NCBI RefSeq assembly: GCF_001949145.1 | Contig: NW_019091493.1 | Location: 229,801 to 293,800, forward strand | Length of the DNA stretch: 64,000 nt | Reading direction: 5' to 3' | Source: Acanthaster planci | Lineage: Eukaryota > Echinodermata > Asteroidea > Valvatida > Acanthasteridae | In this document: positions 9,833 to 21,585 of the stretch, piece after piece | How positions within the stretch are numbered: the stretch's first letter is position 1 | Layout: every line of letters begins with the position of its first letter | Made by a program: the position numbers and the translations under genes | Notes under the pieces: generated by a model | What the model saw: only the letters and a program-made list of their open reading frames with translations | Database searches by the model: none | Told to the model about the DNA's origin: nothing

Positions 9833-12640
9833 CACAGGTTTGAGATGTACAAAAACCAGAAGTTTGGAATATTTTTGGAAAAAAAGTACATTCTGAAATG
9901 TATTTCACCCCCACAAGTAAATACTGTATTTGGGGTATTTTTGCATGATCCACTTTTTTGGTGATTGACATTCATTTGGTTTTTGATCATGTGCAGTTAC
10001 ATGTATTTAATATTTTGTTATTTATGATTATTATGATGGCAGTTGTAGCATTTACTGGTGTTTTACTTGGTTTTTTAAATGAAAGTTAGAATCTTTTTTC
10101 TTGCTTGAAAAATGATCACCTTTTTCTTGCAGTGGAGCAAGCTTGTGAGCTAATTCATACTGTACTGGTACATGTATATGTTATTCTTTGCACTCAGCAC
10201 TGCTAAGCAGCTGCATAACAAACACAGGGATACATGTACTGGCCTGAATCGTGCATGTCGCACGCATGTAAAATTGATGGTGTTGGCTAACACTGCAAGA
10301 GTACCCTCTCATGGTCACAGAAGGGAGATTGTTTCAAGAATCTGCCCATGCGCAGCACTGCACAAAGACATTACATGTACACTGTACATGTATGTCCCCC
10401 TGAAAAGTGCATACAGTCATGACAGTTGACCCATGCCATTCTGGCACGAATAGGCCCGCGCACACAGTGTGTCTCTACAATGGGAACCACATCACTGGCT
10501 ACAAGCCATCTCTCATTCAGGATGACACATGCACCATGCTAAAAACAATTCAAACCTCTTCAAACACCAACGTGTACCAGTACAATTTATGTTTATACAT
10601 GTACATGTAGTTACTATGCCCTATCCATAGTTGTGTCTAAAGTTTGCACTGTGTGTATCCAATTTCATGGAATGACCGACTTACCATGGAACAATGCACT
10701 GTCAGCATCTCCGTATTGAGATATTTGTGGGCCTGAAGATCCCCATCAATTTCTGTTGGACAGTGTTCAGTTTCGTCAGCGAACAGACCACCATCCTACA
10801 GTTTATATACCATTGATAGTGATGAATTCCCAAGGCTGCTGGTAAAGTTTGGACAGCGGTAGGGCTTAGTTTTAAAGTAATGTACATGTAGCTGGCTTAA
10901 CACATTGAGCACGACATCTGTAATACAACAGAAATAATGTAGAAGGATGTGAACACAAGACACATGCCTGCAAACCCAGAGTACAAACAGCCAGCCGCCG
11001 AAGTTAGTTATTTTAATGAGATGCAGTGTACCCCGGCACCCTGTACTGATTGATTTTAAGGTTTGACGCTTTCTTGGAACGTGTTGAAACATCTATCCAG
11101 AAGATTAGTGTGAAGCACTTGAAAGGTTGCATCCAACTGTTGTTTTGTGACTAAACCGTATTTGAGATAAAAGCTTAGAAATAATGATTTATCGAGTTGG
11201 CATAAGCAGGATAATGTGATGCACTGTTTGCTTGTGAATCATTGAGCCTGTGTTAATATTTACATGGTGTGCGCATGGTTTTTGTGGCAGCATAGTTGAA
11301 TGATGAAAAATGTGTAACTTTTTGCGATGTTTATTATGAGCTACCTTTTGGTGAAGTTGGATTTGGATTTTCCCAGATTTTCTTGAATTGTCAAGTATGT
11401 ATCGTAATTTACAACAAAACAAAAAACAAAAAGCAGAATAAAACAAAAAAGAAAGATAATTTCACAACTGTTAAGTGCATGTGTGGGTGAATGAGAAAGC
11501 ATCTTGTTTTATACAGGTATAAACAATGTCCTATGTGGCTGACAAACCGTTAGTGCACTTGTTCATGCAAGTGTTGAATATTTTCTCACGAGTGAGCCCG
11601 AGACTCAGTTTCATGAAATTTGAATGGGACACACCTACTTGTAGATTATCGGGCAGATTGGCAGAGCAGTGTACATTCTATAATACATTGTACATGTATG
11701 CAGTTTACAAACTTTGTATGTACTTTCTGGAAATTCTCTTTGCCCTTAGTAGCTCTGCAGAATTTGCCAGTGGTGATGTTGGTGAATTCTGGGCAGATTT
11801 TTGGGGAGAAGGGGGAATGGATAAAATGGAAGGTGATTTTTAGGACTTTACTTTTCCAAATCTGCTATGTTGTCGGGATAAGGTTGGATTACAGTGTATG
11901 TTGGCAAGAATTTGCAGTAAAAATAATTACTCCTTTGAGGATGATTTGATGGGTACAGAATTTCTTTGTTGGTAATAATTTTCTAAATTCATTTGAGATT
12001 CACTATTCTGATATCAGATTGTGTTGTAGCCTTTATGCGAGCATGTGTTGACACCATCTCTGTTTGGTGAATAAACTGCAAATTTGAACATTTTAAAAGA
12101 ACCTGTTTTAAATCTGAAGTGTCTTTTTTCAATAGCCTGTGGGCGTCGCTAAAGGGGGTGTGGGGTGTCCAGCCCTCATTAGTCAGTTTTGTCGACAAAA
12201 TTATGGTGCTGTTGGCAAAAATGGAGATAGAGGGGAAAAGGAAGGCCTTAAGGGGGAAGGCCACATATCAGGAATTCGGACTGTCATTACATTAAAAAAA
12301 TTTACGGACCCGTCTGTAGGCGAATTTCACAATGGCAACCCCCATCTCAAATGGTCTAGTGATGCCCGTTTACCTGAAGCATATTTCCATTTTCAGATTT
12401 TTTTTTGGGGGGGGGGGGAATTCCTTCGAAAGGGGGAACCCTTTTATAGGGGGGCATTAATGTTTTGAATAATTTAATAAGCATTAAACTTGAGAACCAA
12501 TTAGTTTTGGTCACTCAAAGATACAAATGAATTTTTTTTTTTAGGAATGATTGAAATTAACAAATATCTGATTCAAATTTTAAAAATCCAATTGTGTGGA
12601 TATTGACCAAAAAAAGTCATGGCTTTGTAACCCCCGGAAT
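9833..12640. other. KIAA2013 3' UTR and downstream space
   Basis: No coding signal is convincing here. The region is AT-rich with scattered TACATGTA palindromes. AATAAA occurs at 11437-11442 and again near 12069, so the 3' UTR may run 1.6 kb or more. A poly-T/poly-G tract at 12399-12419 resembles others near 4457, 34891 and 44597. I see no RNA gene. Confidence 0.45.
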
Positions 12641-13753
12641 TGTGGGATAAACTCTATTAGTGCTATGAGATCACAAAATGTCGGACACGTTGCTGCAGTA
12701 ACCACGTGACAAGATTGTATTTGACTGTCGTGCTTCTTTAATAGGCAACAGGTGCAATGGTAGTGGTCGAACCATGGTCCAAGGCAGTCTGCCAACGTCG
12801 TTTGGGACAGGCGAGCAAGGACTGAGTCTGTAATCTTCATGATGTTGGGACCCTGGAAGCTAATGTCTGTTTTTCACTTGTCGAATCCAGTACAGCTCAG
12901 CTTCCCTTATTAGCTTGGAGAGGGCCAGTGAGAAATGTGCTGGGTTAGCTGCTTTAGCCATCGGTTGTTTGGGATCTCTTTCAAGGAGAAACCTCTAGCA
13001 GTGACCGTCTTTAGCTTAGACCAACTGGAGAGCTTGGCAGTGTCGATATTAGGGGTAGGGTTTGACACAACGTTGACCGTGAGTGCTATTGTTTTGGTAT
13101 GCAAGACACAGAACCTTTTCAGCTCTTCATCTTTCAGGTCCGCCAGGACGTTTTCTGGTGTCTTGGGCCAGCCTCAAGTACACAGGTCCATCAATAACTT
13201 GACTCATGTCAGGAGCAGTTCCGGTCTGACGCAACGTATGCGATGTCCTAAACGGAGTCAAATCGTGAAGTGATCTCCCCTACACGATATGCAACATATG
13301 AGGAAAAGACTTTGACTGTCCTCTTTATAGTCAACTTATGGCCGTCATGCTGTCCGTCGCGATCTTCGAGTTAGCTGGGTTAAACTGTAGAACATTCTTT
13401 AGAGTGAGCATCAGTCTTGCCAATAGAAAATAGCCTGAAGTTCCTTTAAACACACGCACGACTGTTTCAGCAGTGTAACTTTAGTTCATGCATATAAAAA
13501 TGTTAGGTAGGCCTCAATATCTTCCAGAAGAGACCATCTTAGCTTAACTCTGATGCCCATAGTGTCTTCGGAAGTACCAAGCACTTGCAATATGTAGGCA
13601 CACTTCAGGTAAGGATCTCCTTCCGTTGTACTGCTGTGGATTAAACACCTTGGAACTTCAGTGCTGGTTACCTTCACAAGATCTCTGTTGATTTCGCTCA
13701 TCAAGGCCCATAGGTTGCCCTTATGAGGAGGTGTCTCAATTAAAATGCAGCTG

Positions 13754-14607
13754 TTATAACTTCTGCAGAAGAATCTTTGCTCGAACGAGGAGTCCAGACA
13801 GCAAACCGAAGTCACCAGGAAACAGCCTGTGTAAGAATGTTATGGTTGCCTGGGATGTTCTTGGATATAGCTTCACTTCTTTCACTGTCAAGGTGTCCTT
13901 CTCGAAGTCCCACTTGGTGCCTAAAGCTGTGGTAACTTCTGTTTTGTCACACACTCCTTCAACGTTTGATTGCCATTTCCTTTTGGTGAAGCTGCCCCTT
14001 CTAACAGGGATTCAGCGTGCTAGGACCTGAGCTTCACAGCTTCTTTTGAAACAGATTCATTCAAATCATCCATGTTAATTGGTCAGCAACCACTCTGTTC
14101 AGCTGCTCGTCACCTGCAGTGTGCTCAGCTACTACGTGCCTCAGGGTCACAATGGTTGCAATGAAGACGATTTGTCCCCAAAGGTGATAGTCGTAGGCTC
14201 ATACACCTGGATGGGGTAATTGGGGTTTTATCGAACCACAAATCTGTGGAATCCAGCATCATCAGGCTTTATCTTGATGGCTTGAACCATCTCGTTGATG
14301 TCTACGATGAGACCCACGCCGTATTCTCAGAACCGCAACGCAATAGTGAACAGATCATTCTCATCCTTTATGAGATAATCATTTAGTCAGTGGCCCTGGA
14401 AGCTTCTTTGGCGTCATGCACTACTCTGACTGGAGTCGTCTTCGAGTCTTCGGTGGCTTTGAAGTGAGACACGAACCACATTGTCTTGCCGGCATCTTTG
14501 TTGCAGTTCTTCCATCTTCCATCTCTACAAGTGTCTCTCATTTGTTTGGAGCATGTTTTCCATTTCTCAGGTCTGTTGCTAAATTGGTTCTCCAGACTCC
14601 TCAGCAT
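13754..14607 (-). pseudogene. Reverse transcriptase remnant of the BEL/Pao element
   Basis: The remnant carries, in order, the segment ending TTPVRVVHDAKEAS (family: RVVFDAS), the KPDDAGFHRFVVR motif, the NMDDLNES box in place of YVDD, and LGTKWDFEKDTL with LYPRTSQATITFLHRLFPG. In-frame stops lie between these blocks and at least one frame change is needed to read them, so no enzyme can be made. Confidence 0.8.
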
Positions 14608-14665
14608 TTTGACAGCACAGTTTTAAGATGGAAAGCTTGCGGTAAGCACCATGCAATATCTCTTT

Positions 14666-14760
14666 TTGAGTCTGTGTGGTTCTGATAAGAACCGGAGAGG
14701 CTCAACGTTTCGGACAGTGTGCTCTGTCCGTCGTCAGGAGACGTCTCCTTAGTCGTCTGT
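14666..14760 (-). repeat. Single fold-back arm with hammerhead-like motif, inside the BEL/Pao element
   Basis: Read on the minus strand this holds CTGACGACGGACAG, a short loop, then CTGTCCGAAACGTT, followed by GGTTCTTAT. The same motif occurs in the fold-back elements at 59761-60015 and 63543-63710. Here only one arm is clear. Confidence 0.6.
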
Positions 14761-17009
14761 CACCATGAATAGCTTGAAATCCCATCAGCACAGTTTTAGT
14801 TGTCAGGCAGGTCATCTGGTGGTCTCTTCCACGGTATTTGGGTTTCGTAGGATCCCTCTGGAAGTTGAATGAAACTCGTTTACTGTTTGTCTCAGACTCT
14901 AATCCCACAAAATTGTAAGCCGAGAAACTCCCCTAATGGTCTGATAGCTGACACATTGACATAGTTCGCTAATGAAGCTAAACTTGCTTTCCTTGGGGGA
15001 ACCAGCCAAGAGGACTTCTGACTGCTACAGGTTCATCAGAATTCTTGCCACAGATGTAGTCTTCCCAGACCATAGGATGTGTATTGTCAACATCCAGAAG
15101 TGAATCGTTAGTCTGCACGGGAGCAATATCGATGTTGACCTGACTAGTGACAAGAAGATTGATTAGGGCATCACCACAAGGGTCGCCAATCTCTGTGATA
15201 GTCAAAGGAGACAACCATTTTTTGTTGTCTTCGATGTGGCCGTCCAAAAGCCTCAACTTATTTCATTTTCCCGACAAAACAACTTGTTTCATTTCCCGCC
15301 AAAACTAAGGTCATGGCCCTGGTAGAGATCTTGCCTTGACCTTGGAAAGATCCCTTCTCTAAGTAGGGTAGCCCGGCTCCCACCATCCAGTAGGATACAT
15401 ACCAGGCAACAGATGTTTCCTTGTCGGAGGTATCCCATGACGGTCAATAGGTTACCCCGTCATTTAGCCTTGTCATTAGTGGTGACAGTTGCCACATTTA
15501 CAGAGCTGCTCGTAGGACTGCTGCTCAGCTGACTTGGAGGATTAGACAACGGGACAGAGAGTTTGAAAGTGTAATCACTGTCACAAGTTTGGACACGATA
15601 CGGTAACACAAACTGGCACTGGCTCAAGTTGAAGTAATTATGTTGGTCTACCGGCCGTATAATTATATCCACAATGCTAGCAGATGCTGTTCGTCCTTGT
15701 TACTTACTTTTCTTTCAGAGGCAGACTTCTTAACTTGTTGTAGTTCTTCAGATAATGTGTTTGCGAGTTGGTGTATAACACGCACTTTGGTGACCGTTTA
15801 TCCTTATCTGTGTGACTCTGCTAACTGGAATTACTTGGCAGAATTTGAAGTCGTTGGGTGCTCTGTGTTACTGGATGGTAGATCGATGCACCCTCTCTCC
15901 TAGCAGGCCTTGTTTCTCAAGTTGCAGTAACTGGCTGTGCAGCCACTTGAGAAGGCCGGTGGGACAATCTTCAGTGTACTCATCCTTCACGATCTTGTAG
16001 TAGGCAATCCGGTGCTCCTCCAGTAACTTCTGCTTGACTTGATGTAAAATGATCTTGCTGTTAAGTTCTTCGGACAGACCAGAGGCCTCTGCGTTGGTCT
16101 CGAATATTTGCATGGTATAAACAAAACAATTCATGACAGCGAGTTTGACTCTCCCCTTAATCTCATTCGTCTTCATTATTTTTTATCCAGATCCCTGACT
16201 AAGCTGTCCACAACTTTGACGAATCACCTTAACACTCATCGAGTACTTGCCATGCTCTCCTAGGGCTCATGCAAACCTTGATGCCATGGTGTTCCTTTGC
16301 AATATTGGTTCTGGTAGTAGATTTGGATTCGCTTATACCTGCCGAACAATGGATGAACAGTTCCTCGAATCGTTTGTAGTCTCCGATGTTACCGCTGAAG
16401 GTAGGGATTTCACCCTCTTCTTTTTTGGAGCTGATATGATGCAGGATGGGATGCAGGAGGTAGTATTGACAAGGCTGCACCGGATGCTGTTGGCACAGTT
16501 TCCGTGCTCACGGGCAGCGTTACGCATTGTACGCATTGAATTCAGCTCATGCATTTCCTCACTAGCTCAAGATCACTGGAAGCATTTTCACCAGGCCTTC
16601 TATCGTCACTAATGTTTTCGTCAACTGACCCTTGTTATTTCGTCTGGTTCAGTCTGTTGACATCAGCCATGGTGTTATTTGGATTTCCACAGGTTAGGTA
16701 CACGAACTTGTTGAAGAGAACGCAAAAAGGTCTGACACGTTGCGGCAATAACCATTTGGGAAAAGTATATGTGACTGTCGTGCTTCTTTAATAGGTGAGA
16801 GTATCAATGGTAGTAGTGATTGAACTAAAGTCAACAACTGTGGATGATTGGTAAAGCCATGAAACTAAGATCCCGAAACGCTCAATAGTCGCAGGAGAAA
16901 ACAGTGACTTTACAGTCTCGTAAACTGCTTGGTCTTCACACAAGTCGTGAATAACAAATTCATGAGGACTCCTCTCAAGGAAGGAGTACCCCTCTCGAAG
17001 TTACAAAAG

Positions 17010-17700
17010 AAGACATGTAATTTTTCAACACTTAGCATTGAGACAGAGGAATTCCTCCCAATTAACCGGCATCTGTGCATAGCACAAAGGCTTCCCTCTA
17101 GTTAACACCCTACAGTCGATGTGACTGGTATATATTGTGGTCCTTCACTGTCTTCTTTCTCGCCATCAGTTGGTTCCCTAGTCCAAGCCTTAGAGTGTGC
17201 ACAGAATTCGGCCAAACGTCACCCACGGGTCACTAGCGGCCATTCATGGCTTCTGCCACATTGTCCAGCCGATTTCTTCCTGTGTCAGTTTAACTTGCCT
17301 GTAATTTTCAGAATTTTTTTGAGCCATTTATGCTGGAAGAATTGCATTCGTAACGTGGCAAATAATAGCTCTATGAAAAGTTGCCTGTTTTTGCGCATTT
17401 TATTGGCTAGTTTTAGGCGTGCATGATGTTTCACTACACATTTGCTCTTATGGGAAAATAAAATGGTCACAGTATAAGCGAAATCGTCAATATAGGCTTA
17501 TAATCACTTGGGGAGACTGGACATCACGCCCCCACCCAACTTGAACAGCTTAAAATCCTAATTTTCAAACGACAGTTACACATGTACTGAAATTGGAGAA
17601 AAGATTATGACAGTGGGATTTACTTAATAAACTTTATTTAGCATGGAAAACATCCGAGAGTCCTTTCACTTATTGCAAGTATTGTGTTTTACGAAAAATA
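17010..17700. other. Spacer between two retroelements, nothing recognised
   Basis: No reading frame resembles a known protein and no repeat is evident. It separates the right LTR of the BEL/Pao element from the left direct repeat of the Ty3/gypsy remnant. Confidence 0.4.
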
Positions 17701-18719
17701 TTGTTTGTCGTACTTAGAGTATTAGCTGGTCTTCTTCCCGCCGACAAAGGACTCTTGGGCTTCTCTTGTCTAGTTTCAGGGGCGCTAGGCGAGTCATTTC
17801 GGGCACTTTTCACAAACGTGACTGCTTTCATCACTCCATAAAAACTGTCAATACTATGGAAGAACCGTACTCCGTCAGCGCTCTACGGCAACGGGTATCG
17901 TTGGCTTCTAGTAGGAGCTCCTCCACCAGAGCTCGACCATGGGTCCGTGCTGGCGCCCTCAGCGGGCCAATCGCTGCTAGCGCGACACCGCCCCCTCCAA
18001 GGAACCTTGTTCCTCCCCGAACAAAGTGGTGAGCATTAGCAACCAGATGACCACGGATTTTCCGATTCTGAGGCGCCCACAACTTCTATAAACACACCAA
18101 GAGAGAAAAGAACAACAATCGGAGAAAGCAAAAAAAGAAAAGTGATTGGTTGACGATGGTTGTCACTCCATCTCCACGAGAGCCTCATGAGAATGGCGAT
18201 GTTGTCGCACCTAGACGCCTTTTCAACAGAACCAGATGCCACACGGCCTTGGTTGCAGGGATAGCGTCTACAAGTGCCTCCGCAGATCACTTTTGGTGCA
18301 AAGTCTTCCCGCAGTACGGACACGCCACTGGAGCCCTCCCGGAAGCAGGAAGAGAAGTTACAGTAAAGGCTGGGCCGAACATTCTTCTGTGCAGCCCTTG
18401 TGAATCTACTATGGACCGGTCGTGACAGAGGGAGGTGCCTATTCGCCTTCTCTCTCATTGGCTTCGCTGGTTTCCATACTGGTCCCTGTGTCTGCACAAC
18501 TCCATTCGCCAGGAAGCAAGCCGTCGCTGCATGCTGATGTACTTCTTATCCTTTCGGAAATAGAGGGGGCCCTTCTTCGATAATGTGATCGCCCCCTCCA
18601 GCTGGTAGATTGTCCGGGGTAACAGCTGTTGACAGACCTGGCAGTGGTACCTCGGACCTGTTGATCCAGAGTCATTGGGGGCTCTCCCTTCCCGACTTGA
18701 TTAGTTTCTACCGGCGATT

Positions 18720-19400
18720 TCTGAGCAGCATGCCTTCACAAGTCCCCCTTGGCGTTGCCAAGGTAGGGCATTAGTCGGCTGTAGTGGAATACCTTGCTTT
18801 CGCACGAGGGAATTCTTGCACCTGATACAATGTATGTTACGTCATCCACGATCTTTCTCAAACCACCAAGGGCCGCTCGACAAGCACTGCAACTTGAGCG
18901 TATGACTCGCCTACCGGGGTGCACAACCACACCAATTGCATGCCTGGCTTCATACCCTGCTCCTTCCAGTCGGCGATCGCACTGCCCCCTCTGGTGTATT
19001 TGAATCTTTTATAAATGGTGATGGGCAAAATCGTGGGCATGCTCCGTCTTCGCCCTGTACTCGTCCACATACATGTATTTGAGTGTTTCCACACCTGCCA
19101 ACTCCTCCTCCAACAGGTCCACCACCAGGCCCAGTGGAAGCCCTACCTTTCGGCCAAGCACAAGCATGTTCGCCTTAGACCATCATTGCATACAGAGGAT
19201 GTTCATTCCAATCGTCCCGACTCTCATCGACAGGCATCGTTTTGACTGTTCGGTTGAACCACTCCACCATCCCATCTGACTGAGGGTGAAACAGCATGAT
19301 GAAGGTCTTGCGGTTTCCAAGCAACTTACAGACGCTTTGAAATAACTTGTCCTCAAACTCCTTCCCCTGACGCCAGCCTATCTTGACCAGGTGTGTTCAT
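18720..19400 (-). pseudogene. Ty3/gypsy integrase remnant
   Basis: Reading the minus strand from 19400 down: a degraded GWRQGKEFEDKLFQ block, LLGNRKTF, the highly conserved HPQSDGMVEWFNRTVK motif, the linker region and, at 18930-18736, a chromodomain-proximal end containing IVDDVTYIV...VFHYSRLMPY, the usual VVHVDRLKPY motif of these integrases. Several stops and frame changes interrupt it. Confidence 0.8.
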
Positions 19401-20021
19401 GGCAAAAAAAAAATGAAACAACATTTCACCTCTATGGTCAGATGTGCTGCTGCCACCAGTATTTAGACTATTTCCCGCCCCGTGCGTAGTCTCCGGCTGT
19501 CTCACAGATGTCCTCCGAACGTACATAGGGACCCGTAGCGGGTAATGAATCCATTAATGCTGCTGAGTGTATGTATATGAGGAAACAATGCCCACTCAAT
19601 GCACAATCAAGCAGGAGCTGATAGCGTTTTGCTTTTTCTTCTTCATTACCGAAAAAAATCTTCACCATAAATTGTTCATTTATCTACAATTTAGTACAGT
19701 AACCACTGATTTGAAATAAATTGCCGTAAAATGATTTATCGATGAAAATCATTGAAAATATATTACCTTACTGTGATCGACAGAGACATAGCAAGGATGG
19801 ATACTTTGTTTTTTATCACTATGAGCATCAAACAAAAGAAAAACAGTGCAAGAACAATGAGCATCCATTGTTATTGCTCCGTACTTCTTTTGTTAGATGT
19901 TATAGTGTATTCAGTTCTCGCTGCAACGTAATTGGTTTGACAAAAATTTAAATATTCAGCATCCAAATTGACAGGGCTAATCGCTCACGTTAAACCGTAG
20001 CCAGGTACCGGTCACTATATA

Positions 20022-20381
20022 ATAGACCTTTTCACTAATAAATTCATAATTATGCACGAATGCACAAGGGTGCAATTTTGACCATTTGGTCTCAGGTCTT
20101 CAGGCTTCAGTTCAGTTTTTCCTTCAGAAACTTCCATTAAATCGTTTGTGCTTTTAGTTTCTAAACTAAGAGGGATTTTGGCCTTTTAATCTCGTACAGA
20201 CTAATAACAGAAACAATTTAAAGTGATTTTCTGAAGAAAAAATGAACAAAGCCAGAAAACCCTATAGAAAATGATCAAAAACCCTGTATATTTTTAATGG
20301 CCCTTGCCGCCAAGGCCATTTGTGCACATGTGTGCGTAACGATGAATTAATTATTATTATTATTAGTGAAAGGTCTATAGG
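20022..20381. mobile_element. MITE with ATAGACCTTTTCACTAATAA ends, nested in the gypsy remnant
   Basis: The left end is ATAGACCTTTTCACTAATAA and the right end is TTATTAGTGAAAGGTCTAT, preceded by an ATT microsatellite. Inner arms also pair (AATTCAT...GTGCACA against TGTGCAC...ATGAATTAA). It is about 360 bp with no ORF. Its position inside the direct-repeat-flanked remnant dates it as younger than the gypsy insertion. Confidence 0.75.
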
Positions 20382-21004
20382 GTGGGGATCAGTCCTTCGA
20401 TCAGCGACCATTTGTCAAATACTGGGCGTTTTACTATCTATATTCTGCATAGGTTATACCAAGCAAAATTAACCACTGGTCGACAAAATGTTAGCTGGTC
20501 GAACCCGGCTGTAACGTCAGCTGACTGCGGGTTCTTCTTCACACCGAAGACTCTTTTGCGTGGTTCTGGCGTTGTGCGACATCTTTTATATGGTTTCAGG
20601 CGCGCTATCGCTTTCATGCCGGTCACATTTCACAAACGTGACTGATTCTGAAGTTGTAACTCCATGAGAACCGTCGGTACCACCTCCACCGTAGATCCGT
20701 GCTGGCGCCATCAGCTGGCCAACTGGCACACTTCAACGGACATGACTGTAGACGACCATCTGGGCCAACGCATAATTTGGTTCAGTAACCACGTAGATAA
20801 GTTAGCATTTGGCGATACCACCACTCAACTACAAAATACGCTAGAGCGCTTTCCAACCCAATCTCACAGAAATGCAAGGTGCGCCATTCCAATAAATTTG
20901 GGGCCTAAAGTACTTGTGACATTTTTCTGTCCGTTAAACCTGACCTGTCTAATTTGACAAAGGAGGTGACATTAAAATTGACTTCTTACGTTTTTGTTTG
21001 GCAG

Positions 21005-21121
21005 GTAATATTTGCCAAGCAGGATGGATGTCAGTATCCAAATACAGCATGGTACGAAGGAGGTACGGTCAAGCTGACCAACACCGAAGGACCAGTCATT
21101 CTCACTACTATCCAGAACTAA
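21005..21121 (+). CDS. Orphan terminal-exon-like ORF, 38 codons, unrecognised
   Basis: A good acceptor (TTACGTTTTTGTTTGGCAG) is followed by 38 sense codons and TAA. The translation starts VIFAKQDGCQYPNTAW and ends GPVILTTIQN, with a composition that looks coding (alternating polar and hydrophobic residues, one Cys, two aromatic residues). No partner exon was found in the neighbourhood. It could be the last exon of a gene whose other exons lie far away, a gene fragment, or chance. I do not recognise the family. Confidence 0.25.
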   Translation, partial: VIFAKQDGCQYPNTAWYEGGTVKLTNTEGPVILTTIQN

Positions 21122-21457
21122 ACCATGCTGTATTTAGTCGGGCCTAGTAGCCGCTCGGCTTGTGGTTAGGTCGGGTCTGCCGGGGGGCCGGGGACACAGG
21201 TGCAACTTCGATAACGAGCTTTCACAGAATTGCCAAGATAAAGCAAGGGTTATATTTCTCTTTTATAATTAAAATCGGACTTTAATTTCAAAAATGGGTT
21301 TCCTGCAATCTTCCCTTTTACAAAAGAAACTCGCTTCTTTATCAATATCTTTGATGAACTAATTGGGTTACCATAATCCATGCGGATTACCCAATTTCCA
21401 TATCAACCAAAATTAACTAAGCACATGTACGGAATTAGAACCAATTGGTTCAGTTCC

Positions 21458-21585
21458 AGTGCCGAGTTTGTCACGTGCCGAGTTGGACAACGCAGACTGG
21501 AGGCAAAATTGGAAGTGCCAAGTTGGATAGGTGCCGACTGGGTGCCGAGCTGACGAGGTGCCAAGTTGTTAGGTGCCGAAGTGAC
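21458..21585. repeat. Short degenerate GTGCCGAGTTG repeat
   Basis: The core GTGCCGAGTTG or GTGCCAAGTTG recurs about seven times with irregular spacing (for example near 21459, 21475, 21512, 21530, 21540, 21556 and 21573). Confidence 0.6.

Larger units (their letters stand above)
12640..17010 (-). mobile_element. Degenerate BEL/Pao LTR retrotransposon
   Basis: Two direct repeats align without gaps at a 4050-bp offset (about 12672-12770 and 16722-16820; shared GTGACTGTCGTGCTTC/TTGACTGTCGTGCTTC, TTTAATAGG, CAATGGTAGT). I take them as diverged LTRs. Between them, read on the minus strand and broken by stops and frameshifts, are a Gag block with PTFSGNIGDYKRFEELF (16480-16229), the EEHRIAYYKI-DEY block (16176-15868), a protease-like LLDGGSRATLL (near 15380), the INLLVTS...PLGWFPQG block (15256-14978), the start of the reverse transcriptase (14607-14383), AIKIKPDDAGFHRFVVR (14300-14220), an NMDDL catalytic box (14060-14077) where the family has YVDD, and the LGTKWDFEKDTLTV...LLQKL block (13954-13754). 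The integrase is not recognisable. The element is dead. Confidence 0.85.
17700..20740 (-). mobile_element. Ty3/gypsy LTR-retrotransposon remnant with flanking direct repeats
   Basis: Direct repeats at about 17720-17970 and 20486-20735 share TTAGCTGGTC, a GACTCTT block, TTTCACAAACGTGACTG and TCCGTGCTGGCGCC, with an insertion of about 67 bp in the left copy. They may be old LTRs, or two copies of a solo element. The minus strand between them encodes integrase pieces (18720-19400). Near 18310 there is also a frameshifted C2H2 zinc-finger-like stretch (CPYCGKTLH), of unknown origin. A MITE (20022-20381) is nested on the right side. No intact frame remains. Confidence 0.65.

Noticed and set aside
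18150-18425. C2H2 zinc-finger gene
   Set aside because: On the minus strand only one finger-like stretch is seen (CPYCGKTLH, then SDLRRHL in another frame), with stops; at most a relic within the retroelement region.
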